DNA of 64,000 nt from an uncultured Bacteroides sp. (GCF_958445495.1 NZ_CAUCSQ010000013.1:1-64000), one strand, 5' to 3'; shown: positions 1-9,137, numbered from the stretch's first letter. The notes: generated from the sequence alone by a model not told the origin. Made by a program: numbers and translations.

Positions 1-111
1 GGGAGTTTTCTGCCCGTCACCAACATACAATTTCTACTATTAGATTGTTATCACACACGTATCTGCTACAAAAATACGAATTCCGGCAATGAAAGCAAAC
101 CTGTCAATCAA
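1..111. other. intergenic edge with leftward promoter
   Basis: No gene is visible. On the minus strand a TATTTTTG box (plus positions 69-76) matches the Bacteroides -7 consensus TAnnTTTG. It would drive a leftward gene lying outside the window. Confidence 0.35.
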
Positions 112-1332
112 TTATTTGTAAATCAACGTAGATAAGTATTCCTCTGCAAACATCTCATTGGCAACCTCCAACAGTTGCTCTGCAGTCAGTGCTTCTATAC
201 GTTTAAAGACAAGCTCGGATGATTCATATTTATGATAATGTAGAAACGTTTTCGCCATTCCCAATGCATTATTCTCAAAATTATCAGATGCCACTCCAAT
301 TTGTCCGATTAATTGTTTCTTAGCTGCCGCTAACTGCGAAGAAGACATCTTCACATCCCGCATTCGTTTCAGTTCCTTGTAAGTCAGCCTCAAACAGGTA
401 TCCATATCTTCAGTATCCGTTCCGAAATAGATACAGAAGGCACCCGTGTCCGTGTAAGAAGTCAAATTGGATTCGACATTATAAACCAATCCTCTGCGCT
501 CACGAAGGGCGACATTCAATTTGCTGTTCATCCCAGGTCCCCCAAGTATATTATTCAACAGATAAAGTGCGGTGCGTTTGTCGTCGTATGCATTATACCC
601 GCGACTGCCAATCATTATATGCGCCTGATGCGTATCCTTAATGACAATCAGATGTTCGGGGACATAAAGAGGCGGTGGAGTACGGTGTCCCTCCACCTTC
701 ACAGCCGGAACATCCGACAGATACTTCTCCGCCAAACGGACAACCTTTTTGAAATCATATTGCCCTTGGACAAAGAAGACCATATTCTCCGGCTGGTAAA
801 ACCGACGGGTAAATGAAAGGACGTCCTCCGTACGAAAACCCCGAAGGAGCTCCGGCTTACCCAAGATGTTTCTTCCCAACGGATGATTGCGGAATATCAT
901 ATCTTCAAAATCATCGAAAATCAGTTCGGAAGGATTGTCCTCATAAGATTGAATTTCGTCGATAATCACTTCCGTCTCCTTCTCAATTTCGTGTTGCGGA
1001 AAAGTAGAATGAAATACAATATCCCCCAAAAGTTCGAGCGCACGTTCTAAGTGCTCCCTCAGAAAAGCGGAATAGACAACAGTCTCTTCCTTATTGGTAT
1101 AAGCATTTAAATCTCCGCCGACATTCTCCATCCGGTTGAGGATATGCCAAGCCTTCCGCTTTTCTGTTCCTTTAAAAATCAAATGTTCCACAAAATGCGC
1201 CATTCCCTGCTCATTCTCCTTTTCGTCACGTGTGCCGGCATCAATCGCAAACCCGCAATAAGCTACCTTTGAAAGAGTCGGCTCATGGATTATACGCAAA
1301 CCATTTGATAATGTATATTCGTTACAATGCAT
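112..1332 (-). CDS. M16 family zinc metallopeptidase (insulinase/PqqL-like, single unit)
   Basis: A 406-residue M16B-type peptidase. The inverted zinc motif HxxEH is seen as HFVEH at residues 46-50, and an acidic EKETEVIIDEI stretch near residue 125 supplies the third ligand. The C-terminal half (about 170-400) is the non-catalytic M16_C domain with an R/Y-type GLVYNVES segment. The length fits the two-domain half-size members that act as homo- or heterodimers on short peptides. There is no clear signal peptide, so a cytoplasmic or loosely associated location is inferred. It is transcribed divergently from the LOG gene. The start is well placed because it lies about 30 nt after a TATTTTTG box. 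The substrate cannot be told from sequence. Confidence 0.9.
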   Translation of the reverse strand: MHCNEYTLSNGLRIIHEPTLSKVAYCGFAIDAGTRDEKENEQGMAHFVEHLIFKGTEKRKAWHILNRMENVGGDLNAYTNKEETVVYSAFLREHLERALELLGDIVFHSTFPQHEIEKETEVIIDEIQSYEDNPSELIFDDFEDMIFRNHPLGRNILGKPELLRGFRTEDVLSFTRRFYQPENMVFFVQGQYDFKKVVRLAEKYLSDVPAVKVEGHRTPPPLYVPEHLIVIKDTHQAHIMIGSRGYNAYDDKRTALYLLNNILGGPGMNSKLNVALRERRGLVYNVESNLTSYTDTGAFCIYFGTDTEDMDTCLRLTYKELKRMRDVKMSSSQLAAAKKQLIGQIGVASDNFENNALGMAKTFLHYHKYESSELVFKRIEALTAEQLLEVANEMFAEEYLSTLIYK

Positions 1333-1363
1333 TGTTTTCTACTTCCTTATTGAATTAATGCCG

Positions 1364-1371
1364 CAAAAATA
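1364..1371 (-). promoter_or_regulatory. Bacteroides -7 box for the M16 peptidase
   Basis: On the minus strand TATTTTTG fits TAnnTTTG and lies 32 nt before the M16 start codon. No clean TTTG -33 element is seen, so the call rests on the -7 box and its position. Confidence 0.45.
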
Positions 1372-1437
1372 CAATAAAACTTATTGCTGTTTATAGAAAA
1401 TTGCAGATATTTGTAGGGTATAACAGTTACAACGTAT

Positions 1438-1971
1438 ATGGAAAAGATAGGAATATTCTGTTCTGCCTCCGAAAACATTGACAAAATGTACTTCGAAAGT
1501 GCCCGCCGAATAGGAACATGGCTGGGGCAGACAGGCAAAACCCTGATATATGGAGGAGCCAGCCTAGGACTTATGGAATGTGTAGCACATGCCGTAAAAG
1601 AAAACGGGGGGAGAGTCATAGGAATCGTACCGGCTAAACTGGAAGAAAACGGCAAAGCAAGTACCTCGCTGGATGAAATAATCCATACCCGTAACTTAAG
1701 TGACCGTAAAGACATCATGACGGAAAAATCGGATATACTGGTGGCGTTGCCCGGTGGCATAGGTACGCTTGACGAAATTTTCCATGTAATAGCAGCCGCC
1801 TCCATCGGATACCATCATAAAAAAGTCATTTTCTATAACGAATACGGTTTTTACGACGGATTATTGGAAACACTCCGGACTCTGGAAGATAAAGGTTTTG
1901 CCAGACAGCCTTTCTCTACTTACTACGAAATAGCCGATACATTGGATGAACTAAAAGAAAAAATAAACTAA
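1438..1971 (+). CDS. LOG family protein (nucleoside 5'-monophosphate phosphoribohydrolase type)
   Basis: A 177-residue Rossmann-fold protein of the TIGR00730/LOG family. The signature PGGxGTxxE is present as PGGIGTLDEIF near residues 104-114, and the nucleotide-binding YGGASLGLM loop is near residues 37-45. Family members hydrolyse the N-glycosidic bond of AMP-like or cytokinin nucleotides to base plus ribose 5-phosphate. It starts a tight run: the isomerase gene begins 6 nt after its stop and the PfkB gene overlaps the isomerase. All three touch pentose phosphates, so a shared pathway is a reasonable inference but unproven. Confidence 0.9.
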   Translation: MEKIGIFCSASENIDKMYFESARRIGTWLGQTGKTLIYGGASLGLMECVAHAVKENGGRVIGIVPAKLEENGKASTSLDEIIHTRNLSDRKDIMTEKSDILVALPGGIGTLDEIFHVIAAASIGYHHKKVIFYNEYGFYDGLLETLRTLEDKGFARQPFSTYYEIADTLDELKEKIN

Positions 1972-1977
1972 TCATAT

Positions 1978-2583
1978 ATGACAGACTCCATCAAACAACT
2001 ATTGCAACAGGAAGCACAAGCCGTACTCAACATCCCCGTAACGGATGCCTATGAAAAAGCCGTAAGTCTGATTGTAGAACAAGTACACCAGAAAAAAGGG
2101 AAACTGGTAACCTCCGGTATGGGAAAAGCCGGACAAATCGCCATGAATATCGCTACGACTTTCTGTTCCACCGGCATTCCGTCCGTTTTCTTGCATCCCA
2201 GTGAAGCGCAACACGGAGATTTGGGAATCCTGCAAAAGAATGATTTGCTGTTACTCATTTCCAACTCCGGTAAAACCAGGGAAATTGTCGAGTTGACCCG
2301 ACTGGCCCATAATCTGGACCCGGAACTGAAATTTATTGTTATCACAGGAAATCCGGACAGCCCGCTGGCACATGAATCCGATGTCTGCCTGAGCACCGGC
2401 AAACCGGCGGAAGTCTGTGTGTTGGGCATGACTCCCACCACATCAACTACCGTAATGACTGTTATCGGAGATATCCTGGTAGTACAGACCATGAAACAGA
2501 CCGGATTTACTATCGAAGAATACTCAAAACGCCATCACGGCGGTTATCTGGGTGAAAAATCAAGATCACTATGCGAAAAGTAA
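1978..2583 (+). CDS. SIS-domain arabinose-5-phosphate isomerase, single-domain type
   Basis: A 201-residue sugar-isomerase (SIS) domain protein of the KpsF/KdsD family. The typical TSGMGKAG loop (about residues 45-52), HPSEAQHGDLG (about 77-87) and SNSGKTRE (about 97-104) are all present. E. coli KdsD is about 328 residues because two CBS domains follow the SIS domain; here the protein stops after the SIS domain. Isomerase-only forms of this kind are known from Bacteroides, and the missing CBS domains are normal for the genus rather than a truncation. The reaction is ribulose 5-phosphate to arabinose 5-phosphate, the first step of Kdo synthesis. The 3' end overlaps the next gene by 13 nt, indicating translational coupling. 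Confidence 0.88.
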   Translation: MTDSIKQLLQQEAQAVLNIPVTDAYEKAVSLIVEQVHQKKGKLVTSGMGKAGQIAMNIATTFCSTGIPSVFLHPSEAQHGDLGILQKNDLLLLISNSGKTREIVELTRLAHNLDPELKFIVITGNPDSPLAHESDVCLSTGKPAEVCVLGMTPTTSTTVMTVIGDILVVQTMKQTGFTIEEYSKRHHGGYLGEKSRSLCEK

Positions 2584-3491
2584 TCGGAATCGGAGAAACC
2601 ATCCTCGACATTATTTTTCGAGGTGACCAGCCTTCCGCAGCCGTACCGGGTGGCTCCGTATTCAACGGTATCGTATCCTTGGGGCGGATGGGGGTAAACG
2701 TCGGCTTCATCAGCGAGACAGGTAATGACCGCGTAGGTAGCATCATTTTGCAATTCATGCGTGAGAATAATATCCCGACCGACCACATCAACGTATTTCC
2801 CGATGGAAAATCGCCGGTATCACTTGCTTTCCTTGACGAGAAAAGCGACGCCGAATATATCTTTTATAAAGATTACCCCAAACAACGTCTGGACGTCCTG
2901 TTTCCGAAACTGGAAGAAGACGATATCGTCATGATAGGCTCATACTACGCTTTGAATCCGGTATTACGGGAGAAAATAACAGAACTTCTCGACTTGGCAC
3001 GCGAAAAAAAAGCCATCATCTATTATGACCCCAATTTTCGTTCCTCACATAAAGACGAAGCGATGAAACTCGCCCCGATAATCATCGAGAATCTGGAATA
3101 TGCAGATATTGTACGCGGCTCACAGGAAGACTTCCTATATATGTACGGCATCCAGGACGTAGACAAGATATACAAAGACAAAATCAAATTCTATTGTCCC
3201 CGTTTTATCTGTACGGCAGGAAGAGGCCAAATAGCGCTCCGCACGAACCAAATCAGCAAAGAATATCCGGTAGAGCCGTTGGAAGCAACCAGCACCATCG
3301 GAGCAGGCGACAACTTCAATGCAGGACTAATCTACGGATTACTTAAATACGATGTCAGGTATCGCGATTTAAATAATCTGGACGAGACAAACTGGGATAA
3401 AGTCATTCAATGCGGAAAAGACTTTGCAGCCGAGGTCTGCCGCAGTTTCAGCAATTCGGTTTCGGTGGAATTTGCACAAAAATACAAGTGA
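2571..3491 (+). CDS. PfkB family carbohydrate kinase
   Basis: A 306-residue ribokinase-like sugar kinase. The N-terminal GGSVFNG substrate-binding segment (about residues 25-31) and the C-terminal catalytic GAGDNFNAG (about 244-252; Asp is the base) define the PfkB family. A YDPNFR segment lies in the middle. The exact sugar cannot be assigned; fructose, ribulose or 2-keto sugars are possible. It overlaps the arabinose-5-phosphate isomerase by 13 nt and is the last gene of the run that begins with the LOG protein. A perfect hairpin follows at 3550-3595. Confidence 0.88.
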   Translation: MRKVIGIGETILDIIFRGDQPSAAVPGGSVFNGIVSLGRMGVNVGFISETGNDRVGSIILQFMRENNIPTDHINVFPDGKSPVSLAFLDEKSDAEYIFYKDYPKQRLDVLFPKLEEDDIVMIGSYYALNPVLREKITELLDLAREKKAIIYYDPNFRSSHKDEAMKLAPIIIENLEYADIVRGSQEDFLYMYGIQDVDKIYKDKIKFYCPRFICTAGRGQIALRTNQISKEYPVEPLEATSTIGAGDNFNAGLIYGLLKYDVRYRDLNNLDETNWDKVIQCGKDFAAEVCRSFSNSVSVEFAQKYK

Positions 3492-3549
3492 TATTACAAA
3501 TAAGGATTTGGATATAAGCAGTTCGTCCAGCGAAATCCCTATTCTCACA

Positions 3550-3595
3550 AAATCCATATTAAGTTAACCCGTCAACCTTAACTTAATATGGATTT
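3550..3595. repeat. perfect 18-bp inverted repeat before the DUF6377 promoter
   Basis: The arms AAATCCATATTAAGTTAA (3550-3567) and their exact complement (3578-3595) are separated by 10 nt. The element lies between the PfkB stop and the TATCTTTG box at 3599, so its right arm covers the -33 region. It could terminate the upstream run or serve as an operator for the regulator gene. It has no U-run, which favours an operator. Confidence 0.6.
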
Positions 3596-3598
3596 CCT

Positions 3599-3606
3599 TA
3601 TCTTTG
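3599..3606 (+). promoter_or_regulatory. -7 box for the DUF6377 regulator
   Basis: TATCTTTG matches TAnnTTTG exactly and lies 37 nt upstream of the ATG at 3644. Confidence 0.6.
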
Positions 3607-3643
3607 CAAACAACCATATTCAATAAGCAATCTTACTTAAGAT

Positions 3644-5248
3644 ATGAAAAGATTTATTTTACCTCTATTGATAATCTTTATCTTCATCAGTTTACCTGCA
3701 AAAGCAAACGATGAAGTGAAAACATTATTAAAAGTATTAGATAAATCTCTGCAAAACAAAGCCAGTTATACCCAACAGAAGCAAAGACAGATAGACAGCC
3801 TGAAAATACGATTAAGGCAATCCAGGGATATTCGAAAGAAAGTCGGGATAGCGCAGTCTCTTTGTTTTGAATATTCATCTTTCCAAAAAGATTCCGCCTT
3901 AGCCTATGCCATTCACATGAACAGGTTCGCTCAAGAAAGCAATGACAAAGAACTTTTAATTGAAGCCAAACTGGATTATTCAAGAATATTATCTTCGATG
4001 GGCTTTTTCAAAGAAGCACTGGCGATTACCAATTCGATGCAACAAGAGCAACTATCTCCTAGGCTCAAAGCCGAATATCTTCTCGGACAAGTCACAATCT
4101 ACAATCACCAGAAAGCTTTCGCCTCCAACGAGGACGATTCACAAGAAAATGATCTGATAGCGCAAATCTATCGCGATTCGCTGCTCCAGTGCAAAGAAAT
4201 CCTGTCGAATGTACGAGCTTTTATGACCGCACCGACTCTTCTTTTCCATAAAAAGTATGATGATGCGATTCATATACTGGACAGCACTTATCAAAGTTAT
4301 GTACCCTATTCAAGAAATGCCGGAATCATAGCATATTCTCTGGCATCTGCCTATCAAGGTAAAAATGACCGTGAGAATACAATTAAATATTTCGCAATAT
4401 CCGCCATTTCTGATGTATTAAATGGAGCCAGGGAAAATCTCTCTTTAAAAATATTAGCCAAGCTGATTTTTGAGAGTGGGGACATAGACCGGGCATCTAA
4501 ATATATGAAAAATGCAATGGAAGACGCTATCTTATGCAATGCGAGAATTAACACCATCGAAGCCTCAGATATGTATCTTTTCATAGATAAGGCATTTCAA
4601 GAAAAAGAAAGGCATAAATTTATCATTATAGTCAGTTTACTCACTTTACTATGTCTTGTCTGTATCTTATTATTCCTATTGTTCCTCCAATTGAAAAAAC
4701 AGAAGAAAAAAGTAGAACAAGTAAATGAGAGTCTTTCTTTTCATTTGAAAGAGATAAAGGATATGAATTCCATATTGGCCGATAGCAGTAAGATAAAGGA
4801 GGAATACGTAGGGCTGTATATGGAACAATATACCAATTATATTACCCAAATAGATAATTTCAAGAAAAGAGCCCTTAAAATAGCCAAAGGGGAAGATATC
4901 AAGAAAGTAGTTTCTTTCCTCAACTCTTCACTTAATACGGAAGAAGACCTTGCCGAATTCTATCATAACTTCGACAAGACCATTCTTAATTTATTCCCAA
5001 ACTTCGTAGAAGACTTTAACGCCCTCCTTCTACCCGAAAATGCAATCACTCCGGGAGTGGGGAAATTACTGACTCCGGAACTAAGAATTTTCGCACTCAT
5101 CCGTTTGGGTATCACAGACAGCGTGAAGATTGCCCGTTTCCTGCAATATTCGATGTCAACTATTTATAATTACCGTTCGAAGATGCGTAATAAGGCCAAC
5201 GGTGACCGTAATGATTTTGAGGAAAGAGTAGCACGCATCGGACAATAA
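3644..5248 (+). CDS. membrane-anchored DUF6377 regulator with TPR sensor and LuxR-like HTH
   Basis: A 534-residue protein. A signal sequence or first membrane anchor (residues 1-21) is followed by an alpha-helical TPR-like region (about 30-320). A strong membrane segment rich in Ile/Leu/Val follows (about 325-349), then a Lys/Glu-rich coiled coil (350-390). The C-terminal segment (about 465-525) has ELRIFALIRLG, then TIYNYRSKMRNKA, which looks like a LuxR/GerE-type helix-turn-helix. This layout places the sensor outside the inner membrane and the DNA-binding part in the cytosol. Such proteins often sit beside Bacteroides carbohydrate loci. The nearest target is the GH76-GH125 pair downstream, an inference from position only. 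Confidence 0.82.
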   Translation: MKRFILPLLIIFIFISLPAKANDEVKTLLKVLDKSLQNKASYTQQKQRQIDSLKIRLRQSRDIRKKVGIAQSLCFEYSSFQKDSALAYAIHMNRFAQESNDKELLIEAKLDYSRILSSMGFFKEALAITNSMQQEQLSPRLKAEYLLGQVTIYNHQKAFASNEDDSQENDLIAQIYRDSLLQCKEILSNVRAFMTAPTLLFHKKYDDAIHILDSTYQSYVPYSRNAGIIAYSLASAYQGKNDRENTIKYFAISAISDVLNGARENLSLKILAKLIFESGDIDRASKYMKNAMEDAILCNARINTIEASDMYLFIDKAFQEKERHKFIIIVSLLTLLCLVCILLFLLFLQLKKQKKKVEQVNESLSFHLKEIKDMNSILADSSKIKEEYVGLYMEQYTNYITQIDNFKKRALKIAKGEDIKKVVSFLNSSLNTEEDLAEFYHNFDKTILNLFPNFVEDFNALLLPENAITPGVGKLLTPELRIFALIRLGITDSVKIARFLQYSMSTIYNYRSKMRNKANGDRNDFEERVARIGQ

Positions 5249-5273
5249 AATCCTCGGTACACGCTTCTCTTCA

Positions 5274-5430
5274 TCAAGGATTGACTTTGACAACCTGCTC
5301 CCATTCCAGTTTCGTCGGATAGCCCCAATCCGGTTTGGTGGAATCACAGAAATCACCGGCAGCCGCCATTCGGGTATAAAGTAACTTGGTACCGTCTATC
5401 TCATGCCCGACCACCTTCAAGGATTCGCCT
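5274..5430 (-). pseudogene. relic of a gene 3' end, about 50 codons
   Basis: Reading leftward from about 5430, an open frame without a start gives GHEIDGTKLLYTRMAAAGDF, then about 25 further residues ending in VVKVNP and a double stop (TGA TGA, first stop 5274-5276). An in-frame TAA precedes it. The composition (Trp, Gly, Pro, charged pairs) is protein-like, unlike the surrounding AT-rich sequence, so it looks like the surviving tail of a deleted gene. The family was not recognised. Confidence 0.4.
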
Positions 5431-5598
5431 TATCGACAGAATTTGAGGCAACAGATATGCCGGAAACCATTACGTCATAAATATAAAAATAGTCTGATTA
5501 GGCAAGATAGAAAAAGTTGGAAGTGTAAAAGATAACGGTATTTCCATTCTCCTTCTTCGGGAAGAAAAAAAAGCCTTTCTTAAAAAAGGAATATTTTA

Positions 5599-5634
5599 TC
5601 AATGGGGGAGGCAATATATTGCCTCCCCCATTGA
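5599..5634. repeat. 36-bp perfect palindrome
   Basis: TCAATGGGGGAGGCAATA is followed immediately by its exact reverse complement with no loop. It would form a G-rich cruciform or RNA hairpin. No transposase or gene end is next to it apart from the DUF6377 gene 350 nt upstream. Confidence 0.75.
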
Positions 5635-5844
5635 CGAAGAGCAGAAAAACGCCGGTATTTACAAACACAAAGTTCCCTCATTCTATCATTTCAGCCATTT
5701 ATCCTTTAAATTTCCACAAATTCCTTTTTACTGTTTACTATTTAACTCACTTTCTGCAGAAAACATATCTATTTCACCAATCCTCTCTTTCCATATTTAC
5801 TGATGAACTAGAGAAAAAAACGATATGAATAAGCCCTTTATACG

Positions 5845-5926
5845 TTCCTCACCGGACAAGGGCAAGTTCCCCGGTGAGGAAGAAGGCCTTTCTCACCGAG
5901 GAACACCCCGTTGGTTTTAAACCAAC
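5845..5926. repeat. two adjacent hairpins in the gene-poor stretch
   Basis: TTCCTCACCGG (5845-5855) pairs with CCGGTGAGGAA (5871-5881). A second palindrome, GTTGGTTTTAAACCAAC, lies at 5910-5926. Neither is followed by a long T-run. They may be remnants of terminators or mobile repeats. Confidence 0.5.
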
Positions 5927-6321
5927 ATCTTCTTGTTCGACAGGAAAAGATACATATTATCGCTCATCTTATGCAATACCAGCCTACTTTCTGCATATTA
6001 TTGCATAAATATATTCAGTTTGGTTTCTCGTTCATCAATTCTGAAACAGTTCTTTCTCCGGTCAATCTTAAAAACAGCACATCGGAGCGATGAAGAAATC
6101 CACTAAAAGAAATCGTGTTTACCCCTATTGAAAGTTTACCTCCAATCCCCTCATCTCTCAACCGATAAGTAAATTTTCATGAAAGGAAAGCAAGTATATC
6201 AATGCTGTTTTTCTACAATTATCAATAAACCTCCGCCGTTATATACCTGATTATAAACAAATTAAAAATCAAGGCTTTTACAAATTACTACGATATCATT
6301 CCAAACGTTACACAAAAAACT

Positions 6322-6329
6322 TACTTTTG
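6322..6329 (+). promoter_or_regulatory. candidate -7 box for the GH76-GH125 operon
   Basis: TACTTTTG fits TAnnTTTG and lies 113 nt before the GH76 start codon. The ATGACAT/ATGTCAT operator of the large PUL is absent here, suggesting separate control. Confidence 0.45.
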
Positions 6330-6441
6330 TGAAATCAAAACGATAAAACTACATCATTCATGAAATACACATCTGCCAGAATATTACAATGGAAACAAAT
6401 AAATATCCTTATGCAATAATCATTTATAAAAGAATAAAACC

Positions 6442-7605
6442 ATGCATTACTTATTAGTGAACATTATTTGTGCATTAACTCTATCAAATGCCAACCCCAA
6501 CGTAGAAAGAGCTCAACAGACCCTGGATGCTCTTTACCAAAACTATGCAGCGCCCAACACTTGTCTGCTACGTGAGAATTATCCTTTCGACCAAGACAAT
6601 AAGGCAACTTATCTGGCATCAGAAGAACAGGCAAAAAGACGCAATGAATATTCCTACCTTTGGCCGTATTCGGGCACGTTCTCTGCGGTAAATGCATTGC
6701 TGGAGAGCACTGGAAACAAGAAGTATAAAAAACTTCTGGAAAACAAAGTACTGCCCGGATTAGAAGAGTATTTCGACACACGAAGGAAACCATTCGCTTA
6801 CTCATCTTATATCAGCAGTCAACCTCTCTCCGATCGTTTTTATGATGACAACGTCTGGTTAGGTATCGATTTTACCGATTCTTATCGTATGACAGGAAAA
6901 CAAGCTTATCTGGAGAAAGCTAAACTAATATGGAAGTTTATCCTTAGTGGTAAAGATGACGTACTTGGCGGAGGAATCTACTGGTGCGAACAAAAGAAGG
7001 AATCTAAAAATACTTGTTCTAATGCGCCGGGAGCCGTATTCGCTCTCAAGCTATTTCAGGCGACTCAAGACGATGCCTATTTAAAAGAAGGAAAAGAGTT
7101 ATACGAATGGACTAAAAAGAACCTGGAAGACCCAAAAGATCATCTATACTTTGACAACATCTCACTCAACAAAAAAATCGGTCGTGCCAAATTTGCCTAT
7201 AACAGCGGACAAATGATGCAGGCAGCCGCCCTACTCTATCAAATTACCAAACAGAAAAGTTATCTGGAAGATGCACAAAATATAGCAGAAGCGTGTCACA
7301 AGCACTTCTTCACTCAGTTCACCTCCCCAGACGGACAAACATTCCAATTACTGAAGAGAGGAAATATCTGGTTCACAGCCGTTATGCTCAGAGGCTTTAT
7401 TGAACTTTATCAGATAGACCATAACAAGACTTATCTAACCGATTTCCAGAAAAGTCTTGATTACGCATGGCATCATGCCAGAGATGAACGGGGCCTGTTC
7501 CAGACAGATTGGAGCGGCACGGATAAAAACGAGAAAAAATGGCTCCTGACACAAGCTGCTTTCATAGAAATGTATGGAAGATTAGGCGGAATCGATTGGC
7601 AATAA
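6442..7605 (+). CDS. GH76 endo-alpha-1,6-mannanase, periplasmic type
   Basis: A 387-residue (alpha/alpha)6-barrel GH76 enzyme. The catalytic Asp pair is seen as FYDDNVWLGIDF, with Asp135-Asp136 matching the paired Asp of GH76 alpha-1,6-mannanases. The signal peptide (MHYLLVNIICALTLSNA) has no lipobox Cys, so a periplasmic location is inferred. It would cut the alpha-1,6-mannan backbone once side chains are removed. The neighbour is a GH125 exo-alpha-1,6-mannosidase, a classic pairing in yeast-mannan loci. It is clearly paralogous to the GH76 at 12051: long shared blocks such as TYLASEEQ, YSYLWPYSGTFSAVNALL and KFAYNSGQMMQ. No GH92 or GH38 is present in the window, so the pair alone would not handle branched mannan. 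Confidence 0.92.
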   Translation: MHYLLVNIICALTLSNANPNVERAQQTLDALYQNYAAPNTCLLRENYPFDQDNKATYLASEEQAKRRNEYSYLWPYSGTFSAVNALLESTGNKKYKKLLENKVLPGLEEYFDTRRKPFAYSSYISSQPLSDRFYDDNVWLGIDFTDSYRMTGKQAYLEKAKLIWKFILSGKDDVLGGGIYWCEQKKESKNTCSNAPGAVFALKLFQATQDDAYLKEGKELYEWTKKNLEDPKDHLYFDNISLNKKIGRAKFAYNSGQMMQAAALLYQITKQKSYLEDAQNIAEACHKHFFTQFTSPDGQTFQLLKRGNIWFTAVMLRGFIELYQIDHNKTYLTDFQKSLDYAWHHARDERGLFQTDWSGTDKNEKKWLLTQAAFIEMYGRLGGIDWQ

Positions 7606-7640
7606 TCACTTTTAATAATCCTCTTAAAAACAATAGAGAT

Positions 7641-9110
7641 ATGAAGAACAGAAATATCGGAATATGTATCATCACGACCACCCTATTAATGGGAGGTCCT
7701 GCCAAAGCTACAGAACTTATCCTGGCCAAGGATCATACCAATGTGGTCAATCAAGCAGCCGAAATTGCCGCTTATAAGAGTAATCGTCCACCCGTAAACA
7801 AACGGCTTTTTACATCAAAAGCCGTGGAAGCGGAAATCATCAGGGTGAAAAAGCTACTTACTAATCAAAAGTTGGCATGGATGTTCGAGAATTGTTTTCC
7901 AAATACCCTTGAGACAACAGTCCATTACCGTACAACAGACGGTAAGCCTGATACTTTCGTCTACACAGGAGATATTCATGCCATGTGGTTGCGTGACTCC
8001 GGAGCACAGGTTTGGCCTTATATACAATTAACGAATAAAGACCCGGAATTGAAGAAAATGCTCGAAGGAGTGATACGCAGACAGTTTAAATGTATAAATA
8101 TCGATCCATACGCCAATGCTTTCAATGACGGGGCTGTGGGAGGAGACTGGATGTCCGACCTGACCGATATGAAACCGGAACTGCACGAACGTAAATGGGA
8201 AATAGATTCTTTATGTTATCCATTACGTCTGGCCTATCAATATTGGAAAGAAACCGGTGATGCAAGCATCTTTGATGATGAATGGATACAGGCCATCACC
8301 AACATACTGGCAACTTTCAAGGAACAACAGCGCAAAGAGGGAGTGGGTCCCTACAAATTCCAGCGTAAGACGGAACGCGCACTCGACACATTAAACAATA
8401 ACGGTCTGGGCGCTCCTGTAAATCCTGTCGGACTCATTGTTTCAGCCTTCCGTCCGTCTGACGATGCGACCACTTTACAGTTCCTCGTACCGTCTAATTT
8501 CTTCGCTGTTTCTTCTCTAAAGAAAGCTGCGGAAATTCTGAATGTCGTAAACAAAAACACCAGTCTGGCGAAACAGTGTACAGATTTGGCACAAGAAGTA
8601 GAAACCGCATTAAAAAAATATGCAACTTACAATCATCCTAAATATGGTACAATCTATGCTTTTGAAGTAGACGGATTCGGAAATCATCTCTTAATGGACG
8701 ATGCCAACGTACCAAGCCTGCTGGCAATGCCTTATCTGGGGGATGTAGACGTTAACGATCCTATTTATCAAAACACACGTCGTTTTGTATGGAGCAAAGA
8801 CAACCCCTACTTCTTCAAAGGAAAGGCAGGAGAAGGTATTGGAGGACCTCACATCGGTTATGATATGATATGGCCTATGAGTATCATGATGAAGGCATTC
8901 ACCAGTCAGGACGACCAGGAAATCAAGTCTTGCATAAAAATGCTGATGGATACGGATGCAGGAACAGGATTCATGCACGAATCTTTCCATAAGGATGACC
9001 CTAAAAACTTCACACGCGCCTGGTTTGCATGGCAGAACACCTTATTTGGCGAGCTCATTTTAAAGTTGGTCAACGAAGGAAAAATAGATTTACTGAACAA
9101 TATTCAATAA
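7641..9110 (+). CDS. GH125 exo-alpha-1,6-mannosidase
   Basis: A 489-residue GH125 enzyme (metal-independent mannosyl oligosaccharide 1,6-alpha-mannosidase). The family signature GDIHAMWLRDSGAQVWPY lies near residues 110-127, and the conserved MHESFHKDDP...TRAWFAWQNTLFGELI lies near the C-terminus. The start at 7641 is chosen because it begins a good signal peptide (MKNRNIGICIITTTLLMGGPAKA); a longer frame from 7539 would overlap the GH76 gene and hide the signal. The gap to the GH76 stop is 35 nt, so the two form an operon ending at the terminator at 9138-9171. The predicted product releases mannose in the periplasm from alpha-1,6-mannooligosaccharides made by GH76. Confidence 0.93.
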   Translation: MKNRNIGICIITTTLLMGGPAKATELILAKDHTNVVNQAAEIAAYKSNRPPVNKRLFTSKAVEAEIIRVKKLLTNQKLAWMFENCFPNTLETTVHYRTTDGKPDTFVYTGDIHAMWLRDSGAQVWPYIQLTNKDPELKKMLEGVIRRQFKCINIDPYANAFNDGAVGGDWMSDLTDMKPELHERKWEIDSLCYPLRLAYQYWKETGDASIFDDEWIQAITNILATFKEQQRKEGVGPYKFQRKTERALDTLNNNGLGAPVNPVGLIVSAFRPSDDATTLQFLVPSNFFAVSSLKKAAEILNVVNKNTSLAKQCTDLAQEVETALKKYATYNHPKYGTIYAFEVDGFGNHLLMDDANVPSLLAMPYLGDVDVNDPIYQNTRRFVWSKDNPYFFKGKAGEGIGGPHIGYDMIWPMSIMMKAFTSQDDQEIKSCIKMLMDTDAGTGFMHESFHKDDPKNFTRAWFAWQNTLFGELILKLVNEGKIDLLNNIQ

Positions 9111-9137
9111 AGCAAACTTAGATTATTTCTCATTCAG

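Larger units (their letters stand above)
5249..6441. other. 1.2-kb gene-poor stretch
   Basis: No convincing intact gene on either strand. It contains a minus-strand relic of a C-terminus (5274-5430), a 36-bp palindrome (5599-5634), two more hairpins (5845-5881 and 5910-5926), and a promoter-like TACTTTTG at 6322 in front of the GH76 gene. The short ORFs here (for example about 5619-5828 and 5911-6093) are AT-rich and have no domain-like features. The stretch looks like decayed DNA. Confidence 0.6.

Noticed and set aside
5911..6093. 60-codon frame in the gene-poor stretch
   Set aside because: Begins inside a palindrome, has no recognisable features, and is flanked by stops in a region rich in hairpins.
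7539..7640. Longer N-terminus for the GH125 gene
   Set aside because: It overlaps the GH76 coding end and hides a good signal peptide starting at 7641.
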